From Deltaproteobacteria bacterium HGW-Deltaproteobacteria-18 (GTDB taxonomy: Bacteria; Desulfobacterota; Desulfovibrionia; Desulfovibrionales; Desulfomicrobiaceae): 64,000 nucleotides of DNA. Location of the stretch: the NCBI GenBank assembly GCA_002841885.1, contig PHBE01000013.1, forward strand, positions 44,027-108,026, in the 5' to 3' direction. The translations under genes were made by a program, and so were the position numbers. This document shows positions 25,633 through 35,267 of this stretch, one piece after another (positions within the stretch are counted from its first letter, which is position 1; each line of letters opens with the position of its first letter). A model generated the notes under the pieces. That model was not told the DNA's origin and searched no databases. It saw only the letters and a list, made by a program, of their open reading frames with translations.

Positions 25633-26591
25633 GAGTTGGCCAACTCCTCGGTCACGGCCTGGAGCATCGTCGCCTTGGCTTGCTCCATGTCCATGAGCAG
25701 AGTCCCGCCGGCGGCGTTGCGATGGCCGCCCCCGCCGAAGCGGAAGGCTACGGCCTGCACGTTGACGCTGCTCTTGGAGCGCAGCGAAAATTTGATGCCA
25801 TGCTCTTCCTCGCGCAGGCTGATGGCCACCAGCACCCCGTTCACATAAAGGACGGTGTTGACCAGCCCTTCGGTGTCCTCGGGGCCGGTGCCCGTCTGTT
25901 CGAAGAGTTCGCGAGTGAAGCAGATGAGGCTGATCTGTCCGTCCGCATGCAGACGGGCCCGTTGCAGAACGGTGCCGCGCATCTGCAGCTGGTTGAGCGT
26001 CCCGGTGGACTGCTTCTGTTCATGAAACGGGCCGGGCAAAAGCCCGAGGCGCAGGATTTCTGCCGCCATCTCCAGGGTTTCGGGGCGGGTGTTGTTGAAA
26101 CAGAAGTCCCCGGTGTCGGAAATGAGCGCCAGATAGATATATTCTCCCAGCAGGCCCACCAGCGGGACACCGAGCTTTCGGGCCAGCATGCCGACCATCT
26201 CGCCCACCGATGACGCGCGCTGCTCGACCCAGTTCATGGTGCCGAACAGGGGGTTGCCCAGGTGGTGGTCGATGTTGAACACCTTCTTGGTCTTGAGCCA
26301 CGGGGCGATGAGCTCTCCGGCCCGCTCGGCGCTGCCGCAGTCCAGGACGATGAGGTTGTCCGGCTCGTCCTCTGGCAACTGGGGCAGAATCTCGCGCTTG
26401 GGCGCGAGCCATTCGAAACGGCTGGGTATGCCGGATTCGTTGAACAGGACGACCTTCTTGCCAAGGGCATCAAGAAGTTCTCCCATGGCCAGCATGGAAC
26501 CCAGGGCGTCGCCGTCTGGAGAAACGTGGGCGAGGACCAGAAAGTTGTCCGCGTCCCGCAGTTGTTCAGTTATCTGTTTCAGGAGGGGCAT
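25629..26591 (-). CDS. nrnA: DHH-family phosphoesterase, NrnA-like (nano-RNA / pAp phosphatase)
   Basis: A 320-residue protein. Motifs: HVSPDGDALGS (residues 22-32), VLDCGSAER (about 82-90), NIDHHLGNP with the DHH triad at 108-110, and the DHHA1 motif GGGGHRNAAGG at 286-296. NrnA enzymes degrade 2-5 nucleotide RNAs and dephosphorylate 3'-phosphoadenosine 5'-phosphate; the second activity would suit an organism that activates sulfate. It overlaps rbfA by 26 bases and truB by four, a position commonly seen for NrnA in this operon in non-enteric bacteria. Confidence 0.88.
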   Translation of the reverse strand: MPLLKQITEQLRDADNFLVLAHVSPDGDALGSMLAMGELLDALGKKVVLFNESGIPSRFEWLAPKREILPQLPEDEPDNLIVLDCGSAERAGELIAPWLKTKKVFNIDHHLGNPLFGTMNWVEQRASSVGEMVGMLARKLGVPLVGLLGEYIYLALISDTGDFCFNNTRPETLEMAAEILRLGLLPGPFHEQKQSTGTLNQLQMRGTVLQRARLHADGQISLICFTRELFEQTGTGPEDTEGLVNTVLYVNGVLVAISLREEEHGIKFSLRSKSSVNVQAVAFRFGGGGHRNAAGGTLLMDMEQAKATMLQAVTEELANS

Positions 26592-26910
26592 CGTACACCA
26601 TGTCTTCGAGAAAGGTATCCCACTTGAAACGCAGGTCCGGGATTCCGCGCAGGTTGAGCTCCTTGCTCAGCCGGGAGCGCAGGAAACCCTTGGCGTGGTA
26701 GAGCGCCTTGGTGATCTCTGGCTCTGCCGTGCGTCCGCGTATGTGGGTGTAGAGGACCTCGGCGATGCTGAAATCCCGGTTCAAACGCACCCCGGTGATG
26801 GTGACAAGGGCCAGGTTCGGGTCCTCGGCTTCCTGAATCAGGAGAGAGGCCAGGACCTGCATGATCTGATCGCCCATCTGAATGGCGCGTCTCGAATTGC
26901 TTCTTTGCAT
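26566..26910 (-). CDS. rbfA: 30S ribosome-binding factor RbfA
   Basis: A 114-residue single KH-like domain protein that helps mature the 30S subunit. It has the expected order of features: basic N-terminus RSNSRRAIQMGDQIMQVLA, EDPNLALVTITGVRLNRDFS, then RSRLSKELNLRGIPDLRF. Length and position (after infB and ylxP, before truB) are standard. Its 3' end overlaps the next gene by 26 bases. Confidence 0.93.
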   Translation of the reverse strand: MQRSNSRRAIQMGDQIMQVLASLLIQEAEDPNLALVTITGVRLNRDFSIAEVLYTHIRGRTAEPEITKALYHAKGFLRSRLSKELNLRGIPDLRFKWDTFLEDMVYDAPPETDN

Positions 26911-26916
26911 AAAAAA

Positions 26917-27204
26917 TCAGGCTCCAAATACGTCCATGTCGGCATGAACAAGCTCGTCGGCGGTGGAAGCTTCCACCATGGCCAGGACTTTGGACAGACG
27001 GCTGTGCACGTGCGCCGTGTCGTTGGAAACCGTGACCACACTGAGAACCAGGGCCTGATGTGAGTCCTGGGCTTCGGTTTCGGCCACAGCCACATTGAAG
27101 GTGTTGCGCAGCTTCTGCTTCAAGCTGTTGGCGCTTTTTCGTTTTTCCTTCAAGGAAAAAACGCCGTGCAGCCGGAATTCCAGGCGCAGGGTGCCGATGA
27201 TCAT
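26917..27204 (-). CDS. ylxP: DUF503 family protein (YlxP-like)
   Basis: A 95-residue protein beginning MIIGTLRLEFRLHGVFSLKEKR, the DUF503 signature (start with short beta strand, then the SLKEKR stretch), followed by FNVAVAETEAQDSHQ. The start at 27204 is chosen over a longer frame that would read through a repeat element (27250-27331). YlxP-type proteins lie between infB and rbfA in many bacteria and are thought to assist ribosome assembly; the activity is unproven. It is six bases from rbfA. Confidence 0.85.
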   Translation of the reverse strand: MIIGTLRLEFRLHGVFSLKEKRKSANSLKQKLRNTFNVAVAETEAQDSHQALVLSVVTVSNDTAHVHSRLSKVLAMVEASTADELVHADMDVFGA

Positions 27205-27249
27205 GGTCGTGTACCGGTCGTGAATCCAACGTGCTGAAAAAATGAAAAG

Positions 27250-27331
27250 CATGGATTCCCGCCTGCGCGGGGATGACGCACAGGCCGTTCGCGTCACTTC
27301 CGTGTCATTCCCGCGCAGGCGGGAATCCATG
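27250..27331. repeat. dispersed inverted-repeat element inside the operon
   Basis: CATGGATTCCCGCCTGCGCG at 27250 and its complement ending at 27331 flank a 27-base centre. The ends are a widespread bacterial intergenic palindrome (the one whose translation reads MDSRLRGND). It lies in the infB-ylxP gap, so it is transcribed with the operon. Confidence 0.8.
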
Positions 27332-27383
27332 CCTTTGTTCTCAGGTCGTGAGGATCACAGTTGATCCTCACGGCCGCCCGGGC

Positions 27384-30257
27384 CTAGATGGTCCGGGCTT
27401 CCTCGACCAGCTCAAAGGCTTCGATGATATCGCCGGATTTGATATCATTGAAGTTCTCAAGACCGGCGCCGCAATCGTAACCTTTGGTCACTTCCTTGGC
27501 GTCATCCTTGAATCTCTTCAGGGAGCTGAGCTTGCCGGTGTAAATGACCACGCCGTCGCGCAGCAGACGCACGTTGGCGTTGCGCTTGAGCTTGCCGTCA
27601 CTGACCATGCAGCCGGCGATGTTGCCGATCTTGGGCACGCTGAACACCTGCTGCACATCGGCCTGGCCGAGGTACACTTCCTTGATGTCGGGGGAGAGCA
27701 TGCCGGACATGGCCGCCTTGATGTCATCTACCAGCTTGTAGATGATGTCGTAGAAGCGGATGTCGACCTTTTCCTGCTCGGCAACTTCCTTGATCTTGGC
27801 TGTGGGCCGGATGTTGAACCCGATGATGATGGCATTGGAGGCCGATGCCAGCAGAATGTCGGATTCGGTGATGGCTCCGGCGCCGCCGTGGATGAGGGCA
27901 ATCTTGATCTCGTCCGTGGACAGCTTGCGCAAGGCCTCGGAGATTGCTTCAAGGGAGCCCTGCACGTCGGCCTTCAAAAGCAGGTTCAGGTTCTGGGCTT
28001 CTTCGCCTGCCTTGGTCGCCAGGAAGCTTTCGAGGGTGACCTTGGATTCCTTGGCCAGTTCCTTGTCGCGATGCTTGACGCGGCGTTCCTCGGCGATCTT
28101 GCGGGCAACCTTCTCGTCCTTGACGATGACGAACTCGTCGCCAGCCTCGGGGATACCTTCAAAACCCTGGATCTCCGTCGGGATGGCCGGTCCGGCGGTC
28201 TTGATCTGCCGGCCCTGGTCATCGAACATGGCGCGGACCTTGCCGCTGATCAGGCCGCACACGAAGGCGTCGCCCTGAGTGATCTGGCCTTCCTGGATGA
28301 GAACCGTGCCCACGGGGCCGCGGCCCTTGTCCAGCTTGGCTTCGACCACGTGACCGCGGCCGGGCTTGTCCGGATTGGCCTTGAGGTCGAGCACTTCGGC
28401 CTGCAGCAGGATAAGCTCGAGCAATTCGTCCAGGCCTTCACGCTTCTTGGCGGATACGTGGGCGAAGATGGTGTCTCCACCCCAATCCTCGGGCATGAGT
28501 CCCAGATCGGACAGCTCGCGTTTGACGCGGTCGGGGTCGGCCCCTTCCTTGTCCATCTTGTTCACTGCCACGACGATGGGCACGCCCGCCGCCTTGGAGT
28601 GGCTGACGGCTTCCTTGGTCTGTTCCATGACGCCGTCGTCGGCGGCAACGACCAGGACGACGATGTCCGTGACCTTGGCGCCGCGGGCGCGCATGGTGGT
28701 GAAAGCCTCGTGGCCGGGGGTGTCCAGGAAGACGATCTCACCGCGTGACGTGGCCACGTGGTAGGCGCCGATGTGCTGGGTAATGCCGCCGGCTTCGCCC
28801 GAAGCCACGCTCGTGGAGCGGATGGCGTCAAGGAGCGAGGTCTTGCCGTGGTCGACATGGCCCATGATGGTCACGACGGGGGGACGGGGCTTCAGATCCT
28901 CGGCCTTGTCAGCTTCCTTGGGCAGCAGGAAGTCGTCTTCGGAGAATCCGGCCCTTTCTACTTCATACTTGAACTCGGCAGCCAGAAGCAGAGCCGTGTC
29001 GAAATCCAGGGACTGGTTGATGGTGGCCATCACGCCCATGGAAAAGAGCTTCTTGATCAGGTCCTGGGCCTTGATGCCCATCTGATGGGCCAGATCCGTC
29101 AGCCGGATAGTGTCATCTATGCGAATCTTGCGCTTGGATGCCTTGAGCGGCTGCGTGTTCTGCGCCTGGGCCCGGGCTCCGCCGGCTCTGCGCGCCTCGG
29201 CGCGCTGGGCCTTCTTGCCCTTGCCCATGGAGAATTCTTCCTTGCGGTACAGATCGGCAGCCTCAACGGTGCGGCGACCCTTCTTTTTCTTGCCGCGGCT
29301 GTCCTTTGCGCCTTCGGTTTCAGGGGCGGGACGTGGCGGAGCGCCGAGACCTGCCGGGCCGGAAGGGCGCGGGGCGCTCGGGCGTTGGCCGCCGGGACCG
29401 CCGGGACCACCAGGTCCTGAGGGGCGTCCGCCCGGTCCGGAGGGCCGTGGAGTATAGCCTGCAGGCCCCATGGGGCGCGCTGCCGGACCCATGGGCCGAA
29501 CCGGCTGGCCGTCCACGCGGGTATCGGGAAATTCAACGATGGTGGGCCTGGAGATGATCTTGACCTGGACGGAAGGAGGCGCGGGCTTGGCTTTCTTGGT
29601 CTTTTTGCGGGCGCGCTTGGCTTCCTCGGACTCGCCTTCGATTTCCTGGGGCGTCTCTTCGCCGGTTTCGGCGGGAGTCACGGCGGATGCCTGGGCGGTT
29701 TCTTCGACGGTGGCGTCGCCGGCAGCGGCTAATTCGGCGGCAACAGGCTCTGCAGGTGTCGCTTCAACGGAAACGGGAGCTGCTGCGACCGGGGTCTCGG
29801 CTGCGGGCGCTTCTTGCTCTGCAGGTTTTTCAGCCACGGCCTTGTCGCTCTGGACTTCCTCGATGATGCGCGCCGGAGTGACGATGACCGCCTGCGAAGG
29901 CTTGCGTGCCTTGGGCTTTTCGGCCGTTTCCGTCACAGTCTCGGCTGCTTCCTCTGCCGGAGTTTCGGCGGGAGTTTCGTCCTTGGGCTGTGCGTCGTCG
30001 TCCGCATCCTGGGACTCTGCGGCCGTGACCTTGTGCCGCTTGCGCACGATGACTCCCGAGGTAGCGCGCGTGTCCACGACCTGGGGCGCCGCGGCCCGGT
30101 TCTGGTGGTGATTGCGGACCTGCCCAACCTCTTCGTCGGTCAGACTGCTCATATGGCTCTTGGCCGGGATTTTGAGTTCCCGCAATAACGTCATCAAATC
30201 CTTGCTGGAGATATCAAGCTCCGTGGCAAGGTCTCTCACCCGCAATCTAGTGGACAT
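27384..30257 (-). CDS. infB: translation initiation factor IF-2
   Basis: A 957-residue GTPase that brings initiator tRNA to the 30S subunit. The N-terminus ([22 protein letters not shown]) is the IF2_N domain, followed by about 350 low-complexity residues rich in Ala, Glu, Pro and Gly (including [12 protein letters not shown] runs). The GTPase core has [13 protein letters not shown] (G1), [15 protein letters not shown] (G3) and [12 protein letters not shown] (G4), followed by two beta-barrels and the C-terminal tRNA-binding domain ending VEEARTI. The start at 30257 has AAGGGGG upstream and overlaps the end of ylxR by 11 bases. The first in-frame ATG (30323) lies inside ylxR and is less likely. 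Confidence 0.96.
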   Translation of the reverse strand: MSTRLRVRDLATELDISSKDLMTLLRELKIPAKSHMSSLTDEEVGQVRNHHQNRAAAPQVVDTRATSGVIVRKRHKVTAAESQDADDDAQPKDETPAETPAEEAAETVTETAEKPKARKPSQAVIVTPARIIEEVQSDKAVAEKPAEQEAPAAETPVAAAPVSVEATPAEPVAAELAAAGDATVEETAQASAVTPAETGEETPQEIEGESEEAKRARKKTKKAKPAPPSVQVKIISRPTIVEFPDTRVDGQPVRPMGPAARPMGPAGYTPRPSGPGGRPSGPGGPGGPGGQRPSAPRPSGPAGLGAPPRPAPETEGAKDSRGKKKKGRRTVEAADLYRKEEFSMGKGKKAQRAEARRAGGARAQAQNTQPLKASKRKIRIDDTIRLTDLAHQMGIKAQDLIKKLFSMGVMATINQSLDFDTALLLAAEFKYEVERAGFSEDDFLLPKEADKAEDLKPRPPVVTIMGHVDHGKTSLLDAIRSTSVASGEAGGITQHIGAYHVATSRGEIVFLDTPGHEAFTTMRARGAKVTDIVVLVVAADDGVMEQTKEAVSHSKAAGVPIVVAVNKMDKEGADPDRVKRELSDLGLMPEDWGGDTIFAHVSAKKREGLDELLELILLQAEVLDLKANPDKPGRGHVVEAKLDKGRGPVGTVLIQEGQITQGDAFVCGLISGKVRAMFDDQGRQIKTAGPAIPTEIQGFEGIPEAGDEFVIVKDEKVARKIAEERRVKHRDKELAKESKVTLESFLATKAGEEAQNLNLLLKADVQGSLEAISEALRKLSTDEIKIALIHGGAGAITESDILLASASNAIIIGFNIRPTAKIKEVAEQEKVDIRFYDIIYKLVDDIKAAMSGMLSPDIKEVYLGQADVQQVFSVPKIGNIAGCMVSDGKLKRNANVRLLRDGVVIYTGKLSSLKRFKDDAKEVTKGYDCGAGLENFNDIKSGDIIEAFELVEEARTI

Positions 30258-30504
30258 GCCCAACCCCCTTACATTTCTTCTGCCAGCCCTTGAATCGCTC
30301 GAATCTGTTCCGGCACGCCGCATCGCGGCAAAGATAAAAACCCCGTCCCGGTGTTTTTCCGGTGCTGTCAGCGGTCAGAGTGAGCTCTCCGTGAACAGGG
30401 CAGGTAAATCTATATAGTTCGTCTTTGGAAAAGCGCTGCCTGCAAATCACGCACATGCGTATCGGTCCTTGCGTGCAGGCAGTCTTGTCATCCGCTGGAA
30501 TCAT
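30247..30504 (-). CDS. ylxR: YlxR family RNA-binding protein (DUF448)
   Basis: An 85-residue basic protein with the DUF448 pattern [18 protein letters not shown] (about residues 16-33) and [16 protein letters not shown]. The four cysteines (CVIC, and C in YLCRD plus AAC) suggest a metal site, but not all family members keep them. YlxR lies between nusA and infB in most bacteria; it is proposed to bind RNA and has been linked to RNase P, though I would treat that as tentative. It begins immediately after the nusA stop. Confidence 0.9.
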   Translation of the reverse strand: MIPADDKTACTQGPIRMCVICRQRFSKDELYRFTCPVHGELTLTADSTGKTPGRGFYLCRDAACRNRFERFKGWQKKCKGVGHVH

Positions 30505-31830
30505 CTATGCTTCGTCTCCGTCCGCGTAATCCGCATCTTCCCCTTCGACCGCGCCTTTTGTTTCCGTTTCCACGGATTCTTCCGGGGTTTCTTCCCGGTT
30601 CTGGCTGATGAGAAGGTTCAATGCTCCGCGCAGGGCGCCGATGTTTTCTTCACTGATGCCCTGGATGTCGAGCAGCTGCTCGTTGGTGCAGGCGGCCATG
30701 GACTCAAGAGAATCGAAGCCGGCTTCGGCGAAGTCCGCAATGGATACCTGGGCCGCGCTGGCCAACTGTTCCAGCAGGTGGCGATCCTTGTGCACCTTGT
30801 TGAAACGGCTGTTGGTGAAAATGTCGATCTTCCAGCCCAGGAGCTTGGCCGCAAGTTTTACGTTCTGGCCCTTCTTGCCGATGGCCGGAGTCAGCTGATC
30901 CTCGGGTACCACGACTTCCAGGGATTTTTCCTCGTCGTCGATGGCGATCTTGGAGATGCGCGCCGGAGACAGGGCATTGGCCGCGTAGGTGGCGATGTCC
31001 GGGCTCCAGAGCACGATGTCGATGCGTTCGCCGCGCAGTTCCTGCACGATGCTGTGAATGCGCGAGCCGCGGATACCGACACAGGCGCCGACCGGGTCGA
31101 CGTTGGAATCCTGGGACAGGACGGTGACCTTGGCGCGCAGGCCGGGGTCACGGGCCACGCCCATGATATTCACGGTGCCGTCGGCCACTTCGGGAACTTC
31201 ACGGCGGAAGAGGGCGGTCATGTACTCGGGGTCGGAGCGGGTGATGATGATCTGCGGCCCGCGTCCTTCCTTGCGCACGTCGATGATGAGTCCCTCGACC
31301 CGGTCGCCCTGACGGAAGCGTTCGCGCGGAATCTGCTTGTCCTTGGGCAAAAGGGCCTCGGTGCGTCCGAGGTTGATGATCCAGCCCGAGCGGTCACGGC
31401 GCTGGATGATGCCGCTGACGATCTCGTTCTTGCGGTTCTTGTATTCCTCGAAGATGATTTCCTGTTCGGCGTCGCGCATGCGCTGGATGATGACCTGCTT
31501 GGCGCTCTGGGCGGCGATGCGCCCGAGGTCCTCGACCTGCAGGCGAAATCCGATGGCGTCGTCGAGCTCGACGTTGGGGTCGTGCTTGACGGCTTCGACC
31601 ATGAGAATCTCCGTATCGGGATCCTCGACCTCTTCGACCACGATTTTGAACTGGTAGACTTCGATTTCGCCGGTTTCCTCGTTGAAGGTAACCTCGATAT
31701 CCATTTTGTCACCGTATTTTTTGGTCACGGAGGCCCGGATGGCTTCTTCCAGTGTGTCGATCAGCATCTCGCGGTCGATGCCCTTGTCCTTGCTGATCTG
31801 GTCGATGGCTTTTTTGAGTTCCAAATTCAT
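30505..31830 (-). CDS. nusA: transcription termination/antitermination factor NusA
   Basis: A 441-residue RNA polymerase-associated factor. N-terminal domain (about residues 1-125, MNLELKKAIDQISKDKGID), S1 domain (about 135-200, GIIQRRDRSGWIINLGR), then two KH domains (about 230-340, GACVGIRGSRIHSIVQEL and ITPAIGKKGQN-type motif). A single C-terminal helix-hairpin repeat follows (about 360-415), ending in an acidic tail. The enteric second acidic repeat is absent, as in most non-enterics. Functions in pausing, termination and rRNA antitermination. Follows rimP by 48 bases. Confidence 0.95.
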   Translation of the reverse strand: MNLELKKAIDQISKDKGIDREMLIDTLEEAIRASVTKKYGDKMDIEVTFNEETGEIEVYQFKIVVEEVEDPDTEILMVEAVKHDPNVELDDAIGFRLQVEDLGRIAAQSAKQVIIQRMRDAEQEIIFEEYKNRKNEIVSGIIQRRDRSGWIINLGRTEALLPKDKQIPRERFRQGDRVEGLIIDVRKEGRGPQIIITRSDPEYMTALFRREVPEVADGTVNIMGVARDPGLRAKVTVLSQDSNVDPVGACVGIRGSRIHSIVQELRGERIDIVLWSPDIATYAANALSPARISKIAIDDEEKSLEVVVPEDQLTPAIGKKGQNVKLAAKLLGWKIDIFTNSRFNKVHKDRHLLEQLASAAQVSIADFAEAGFDSLESMAACTNEQLLDIQGISEENIGALRGALNLLISQNREETPEESVETETKGAVEGEDADYADGDEA

Positions 31831-31878
31831 GAACGTCCTCCGTTCTCAGTGCGGAAACAACCCGCCGTATTCCGAAAT

Positions 31879-32367
31879 TTATCGTTTCTTGCCCTGATCA
31901 AAGGGCTCGTAGACGAGGTTGGCCTTGCCCACATCGTCCCAGTTCAATTCAAATGTATTGCTGTCGTCGGTCAGCGTAAACAGGGGCGGTTCCACAGCGA
32001 GCAGGCGCCCCTTGAAATTTTTTCTGCCTTCGAGCGGGTTTTCCAGGCGGATGCGCACCGTCTGTCCGACATAGGGCTGCATCTGCTCCAGGGAGAAAAA
32101 GGGCCGCTCAAGCCCGGGTGAGGACACTTCCAGGGTGAATGCTCCGGGAATGATGTCTTCCACGTCCAGGGCCAGGCTCAGATGCCTGCTGACCTCCGAG
32201 CATTCGTCGATGCCGACCCCATGTTCGGAATCCAGATAGACCCGTACGATCTTGTGCCGCCCCCCGGCCGCAAAAAGCAGGTCGATGCCCCAGACGTCGA
32301 GGTCTCGGGCCTGACACAGGGGAGTCACCATTTCCATGAGCCGTGCGTGTATTTCGTTTTTGTCCAT
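31879..32367 (-). CDS. rimP: ribosome maturation factor RimP
   Basis: A 162-residue 30S assembly factor. Landmarks: WGIDLLFAAGGRHKIVRVYLDSEHGVGIDECSEVSR in the first half and AFTLEVSSPGLERPF (about residues 75-89), the family signature. The C-terminal SH3-like domain follows. It is the first protein-coding gene of the nusA-infB operon; the tRNA-Gly gene with its own terminator lies just upstream. Confidence 0.93.
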   Translation of the reverse strand: MDKNEIHARLMEMVTPLCQARDLDVWGIDLLFAAGGRHKIVRVYLDSEHGVGIDECSEVSRHLSLALDVEDIIPGAFTLEVSSPGLERPFFSLEQMQPYVGQTVRIRLENPLEGRKNFKGRLLAVEPPLFTLTDDSNTFELNWDDVGKANLVYEPFDQGKKR

Positions 32368-32381
32368 TTTAAGCCTTCAGG

Positions 32382-32414
32382 AAAAAAAAAGGTGGACCAC
32401 GAAAAGGCCCACCC
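32382..32414 (-). terminator. terminator between tRNA-Gly and rimP
   Basis: On the minus strand GGTGGGCC pairs with GGTCCACC (one G-T) and is followed by nine T. It ends the tRNA transcript or attenuates readthrough into rimP, whose start lies 15 bases on. Confidence 0.8.
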
Positions 32415-32453
32415 CCATCAGCTACCGAATATCAGTATGACCACATACAGGAG

Positions 32454-32528
32454 TGGAGCGGGTGACGAGGGTCGAACTCGCGACTCCAAGCTTGGGAAGC
32501 TTGTACTCTGCCATTGAGCTACACCCGC
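32454..32528 (-). tRNA. tRNA-Gly (anticodon CCC), with encoded CCA end
   Basis: The minus strand folds into a cloverleaf: acceptor GCGGGTG/CACCCGC, D stem GCTC/GAGT, anticodon stem CAAGC/GCTTG with loop TTCCCAA (anticodon CCC, reading GGG), variable GAGTC, T arm GCGAG-TTCGACC-CTCGT, discriminator T, and CCA encoded in the DNA. It precedes rimP-nusA, as metY does in E. coli. Confidence 0.93.
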
Positions 32529-32620
32529 TCTGCAACCGTTTCCCTTGCATGAGGGGGGGGATGGCAGTCAAGTGTTTTTTTCCAGCGGCCCTTGTGAACC
32601 CTGCGATCATGCATCTCAAG

Positions 32621-32636
32621 TGGCCTGGTATTTGCT
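32621..32636 (+). promoter_or_regulatory. sigma-54 promoter for flgF and the rod/ring operon
   Basis: TGGCCTGGTATTTGCT has GG and GC exactly ten bases apart and matches the -24/-12 consensus, including TTGC. It lies 28 bases before the flgF ATG, which has AAGGAGG. Confidence 0.78.
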
Positions 32637-32663
32637 CAATGAGCGTTACCAAGGAGGACCCCC

Positions 32664-33440
32664 ATGCAAGACAGCAGTTATAGCGCCGTATTCGGGGCTC
32701 TTACACAACAGCATCGACTGGATAGCATCGCCAATAATTTGGCGAACGTGAACACGACGGGATTCAAGAGCGAGAATCTGGCCTTCCGGGACACTTTTCG
32801 CCGTTATGCCCACGACATGATCGACCCCAACACCACCCTGAACGACAAGGTGCCCTGGCCGCAACCCAATCTTCTGGCGCAGCCCAGGATCTCCGAGGCG
32901 GTCATCGACATGTCCCAGGGCCCCATGAAGAGTACGGGCAATCCGTTGGACCTGGCCATAGCGGGGGACGGTTTTTTCCGGGTCCAGACTCCCGAGGGGG
33001 AATTTCTGACCCGTCAGGGCGTGTACCATCGTTCGGCTGAAGGTTTTGTCGTGGACGCCCACGGCAATCAGCTTCTGGGCCAGGGTGGCCCCCTGCAGAT
33101 ACCCGAGACGGGCTCCGTGCTGGTCGATGCCGACGGAGGGTTTACCGTTGACGGAGAACTCGTCGACACCATCGATCTGGTCCGGGTCGAGGACCCACGG
33201 GTACTTGAGAAGATGGGCAACTCCCTGCTTCGCATTCGCCCCGGTGCTGACGCGCAGACCCTTCCGGCCGAGGATTCCACTGTGGAGCAAGGATTTCTGG
33301 AGGCGGCCAACGTGAACGTGGTCTCGGAGATGGTCAACATGATCGAGGCCATGCGCGCTTTTGAAGCCTACCAGAAAATGATCAGCGGCTCGTTTGAGCA
33401 GGACAAGAAGGCCATCGCAGAGATCGGTGCGCCCAGATAA
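32664..33440 (+). CDS. flgF: flagellar basal-body rod protein FlgF (flagellar hook-basal body protein)
   Basis: A 258-residue proximal-to-distal rod protein. The N-terminus MQDSSYSAVFGALTQQHRLD with IANNLANVNTTGFKSENLAF is the rod/hook motif, and the C-terminus VNVVSEMVNMIEAMRAFEAYQKMI the matching helix. It is secreted by the flagellar type III system and has no signal peptide, as expected. FlgF and FlgG are similar; this copy is called FlgF because it precedes the canonical FlgG and has the divergent N-terminus. A sigma-54 promoter precedes the gene. Confidence 0.9.
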   Translation: MQDSSYSAVFGALTQQHRLDSIANNLANVNTTGFKSENLAFRDTFRRYAHDMIDPNTTLNDKVPWPQPNLLAQPRISEAVIDMSQGPMKSTGNPLDLAIAGDGFFRVQTPEGEFLTRQGVYHRSAEGFVVDAHGNQLLGQGGPLQIPETGSVLVDADGGFTVDGELVDTIDLVRVEDPRVLEKMGNSLLRIRPGADAQTLPAEDSTVEQGFLEAANVNVVSEMVNMIEAMRAFEAYQKMISGSFEQDKKAIAEIGAPR

Positions 33441-33517
33441 TATCCCCAGGCCTGCTGCCGTCGGACTGATCGCGGGCGGCAGGAGGGGCGCGGGTGATCC
33501 CGCAAGGAGAAGACAAC

Positions 33518-34300
33518 ATGATTCGCGCTTTATGGACCAGCGCCTCGGGCATGATCGCCCAGCAGCTCAATCTCGATGTCACGGCCAACAACCTGGCCAA
33601 CGTGAACACCACCGGATTCAAGAAGAACAGGGCCGAGTTCGAGGACCTCATGTACCAGAACATGAAGATCGCGGGTTCTTCCAACCAGGAAGGCAGTCGC
33701 CTGCCTACGGGCATGCAGGTCGGCATGGGCGTGCGGCCCGTGTCCGTGCACAAGATCTTTTCGCAGGGAGACTTCCAGAATACGGGCAACCAGCTCGACC
33801 TGGTCATCGAGGGTGACGGTTTCTTCCGTGTCGATCGCAACGGCGAGGAGTCCTACACCAGAAGCGGGGCCTTCAAGCTCGACAGCGAGGGCCGCATCGT
33901 GACCGACAACGGCCATCCCCTGCAGCCGGAGTTCATCGTCCCTCCCGAGACCCAGAACATCGTCGTGACCGAGGACGGCCGTCTGACCTGCGTGGACAAG
34001 GCCGGAGGGGAGATCGCGGGCACGGACATTCCGGTCTACACCTTCGTCAATCCTGCCGGCCTGAAAGCCATGGGACGCAACCTCTACGTGCAGACCGACG
34101 GATCCGGCGAGGCGGTGGAGAGCGTGCCCGGCGAGAACAATGCCGGCACCCTGGCCCAGGGATTTCTCGAGATGTCGAATGTGGAGATCGTTGAGGAGAT
34201 GGTCAACATGATCGTGGGCCAGCGCGCCTACGAGGCCAACTCCAAGTCCATCACCACGGCCGACGGGATGCTGCAGATCGCAAATCAGCTGAAGAGGTAG
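33518..34300 (+). CDS. flgG: flagellar distal rod protein FlgG
   Basis: A 260-residue distal rod subunit, close to the standard length. It has the highly conserved N-terminus MIRALWTSASGM and TANNLANVNTTGFKKNRAEF (residues about 30-49), and the C-terminal FLEMSNVEIVEEMVNMI with TADGMLQIANQLKR. The start at 33518 (GGAGAA upstream) is chosen because family members begin MIRALW; an in-frame ATG at 33494 lies earlier. A small hairpin in the flgF-flgG gap (CCTGCTGCC with GGCGGCAGG) may affect mRNA stability. Confidence 0.95.
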   Translation: MIRALWTSASGMIAQQLNLDVTANNLANVNTTGFKKNRAEFEDLMYQNMKIAGSSNQEGSRLPTGMQVGMGVRPVSVHKIFSQGDFQNTGNQLDLVIEGDGFFRVDRNGEESYTRSGAFKLDSEGRIVTDNGHPLQPEFIVPPETQNIVVTEDGRLTCVDKAGGEIAGTDIPVYTFVNPAGLKAMGRNLYVQTDGSGEAVESVPGENNAGTLAQGFLEMSNVEIVEEMVNMIVGQRAYEANSKSITTADGMLQIANQLKR

Positions 34301-34303
34301 CTC

Positions 34304-35254
34304 ATGCGTTTTTTTATGGCTCTGCTCATCCTTCTGCTCTGTCCCTGCATGGCCGTGGCCCAGGGCAGGCTGATCGTGGCCGGGGCCGTGTGCGTGGAAG
34401 GGCCGGCCATCACCCTGAACGACCTGGCCCGCGCCGAGGGCGAGGACGCGAGGGCCCTGCTGGCCGGCATCGGCGCGGTGCCTCTCCTGGCCTCTCCCAA
34501 ATTCGACGGCGCGAGGGCGAGCCTCAACGGGGCCAGGTTGCGCGAGCTGATCGTGCAGCGTTTCGGGACGGCCCTGCCGCCCATGGACGTTCCCGATCAG
34601 GTTCAGGTCCAGCGCGGCGGGCAGGTGCTCAGCACCCTGTCCATGCGACCGGCCATCGACAAAATTTTGACGAACGCCCTGGCTCATTATGAGGGCGAAG
34701 TGGAAATCCGCGAGCATCGCATGGCGGATTATCTCTTCATCTCCGAAAAGGGGCCGGTTCAGATCCGGGTCACTCCCGTGGGCGCTCCCGCTCCGGGACG
34801 GATCAGTCTGCGGCTTGAGGCCGTGACCGAGGATGGCCGTCCGGTACAGAGCTTCACGGGCACGGTCTTCGCCGATGTCTGGAAGACCGTGCCCTGCGCC
34901 GCCCGCGTCCTGAACAGGGGTGACATCCTGGAGCCGGGTCTGGTGGGCTTTGCGCGCAAGAATCTGGCTTACATGGCGCGGGCGCCTTGGGACGGCGGCA
35001 ACCTGCCCCTGCGCATGACCGCGGCGGTGGGCGAGGGGCAGGTCATCAGCGCTGACGCGGTGGAATTCATTCCCGTGGTTGCCAAGGGACAGATTTTGAC
35101 CCTGGTTTACGCGGGGCAGACACTCAAATTGACCGTGCCGGTCGAAAGTCTCGAGGACGGCGGCATCGGCAACACCATCCGGGTCCGGAACATGCAAAGC
35201 CGCAGAGTGGTGGCCGCGCAGGTTGTTGACGCCGAAACGGTGCGTGTGCCGTAG
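34304..35254 (+). CDS. flgA: flagellar P-ring assembly chaperone FlgA
   Basis: A 316-residue periplasmic protein with a Sec signal peptide (MRFFMALLILLLCPCMAVAQ). The C-terminal SAF domain (about residues 195-310) contains LNRGDILEPGLV, and the VNVVP-like QVISADAVEF stretch. FlgA assists FlgI polymerisation into the P ring. It is longer than the approximately 220-residue enteric protein because of an extra N-terminal region. It follows flgG by three bases and is transcribed with flgH and flgI. Confidence 0.88.
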   Translation: MRFFMALLILLLCPCMAVAQGRLIVAGAVCVEGPAITLNDLARAEGEDARALLAGIGAVPLLASPKFDGARASLNGARLRELIVQRFGTALPPMDVPDQVQVQRGGQVLSTLSMRPAIDKILTNALAHYEGEVEIREHRMADYLFISEKGPVQIRVTPVGAPAPGRISLRLEAVTEDGRPVQSFTGTVFADVWKTVPCAARVLNRGDILEPGLVGFARKNLAYMARAPWDGGNLPLRMTAAVGEGQVISADAVEFIPVVAKGQILTLVYAGQTLKLTVPVESLEDGGIGNTIRVRNMQSRRVVAAQVVDAETVRVP

Positions 35255-35267
35255 GCCGGGAGGAAAT

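Noticed and set aside
27250..27331. CRISPR-like repeat
   Set aside because: Only one inverted pair, no regular spacers; it is a dispersed palindrome.
32530..32575. Promoter with TTGACT upstream of tRNA-Gly on the minus strand
   Set aside because: The -35 is good, but no acceptable -10 at 16-18 bases; the tRNA promoter is left unassigned.
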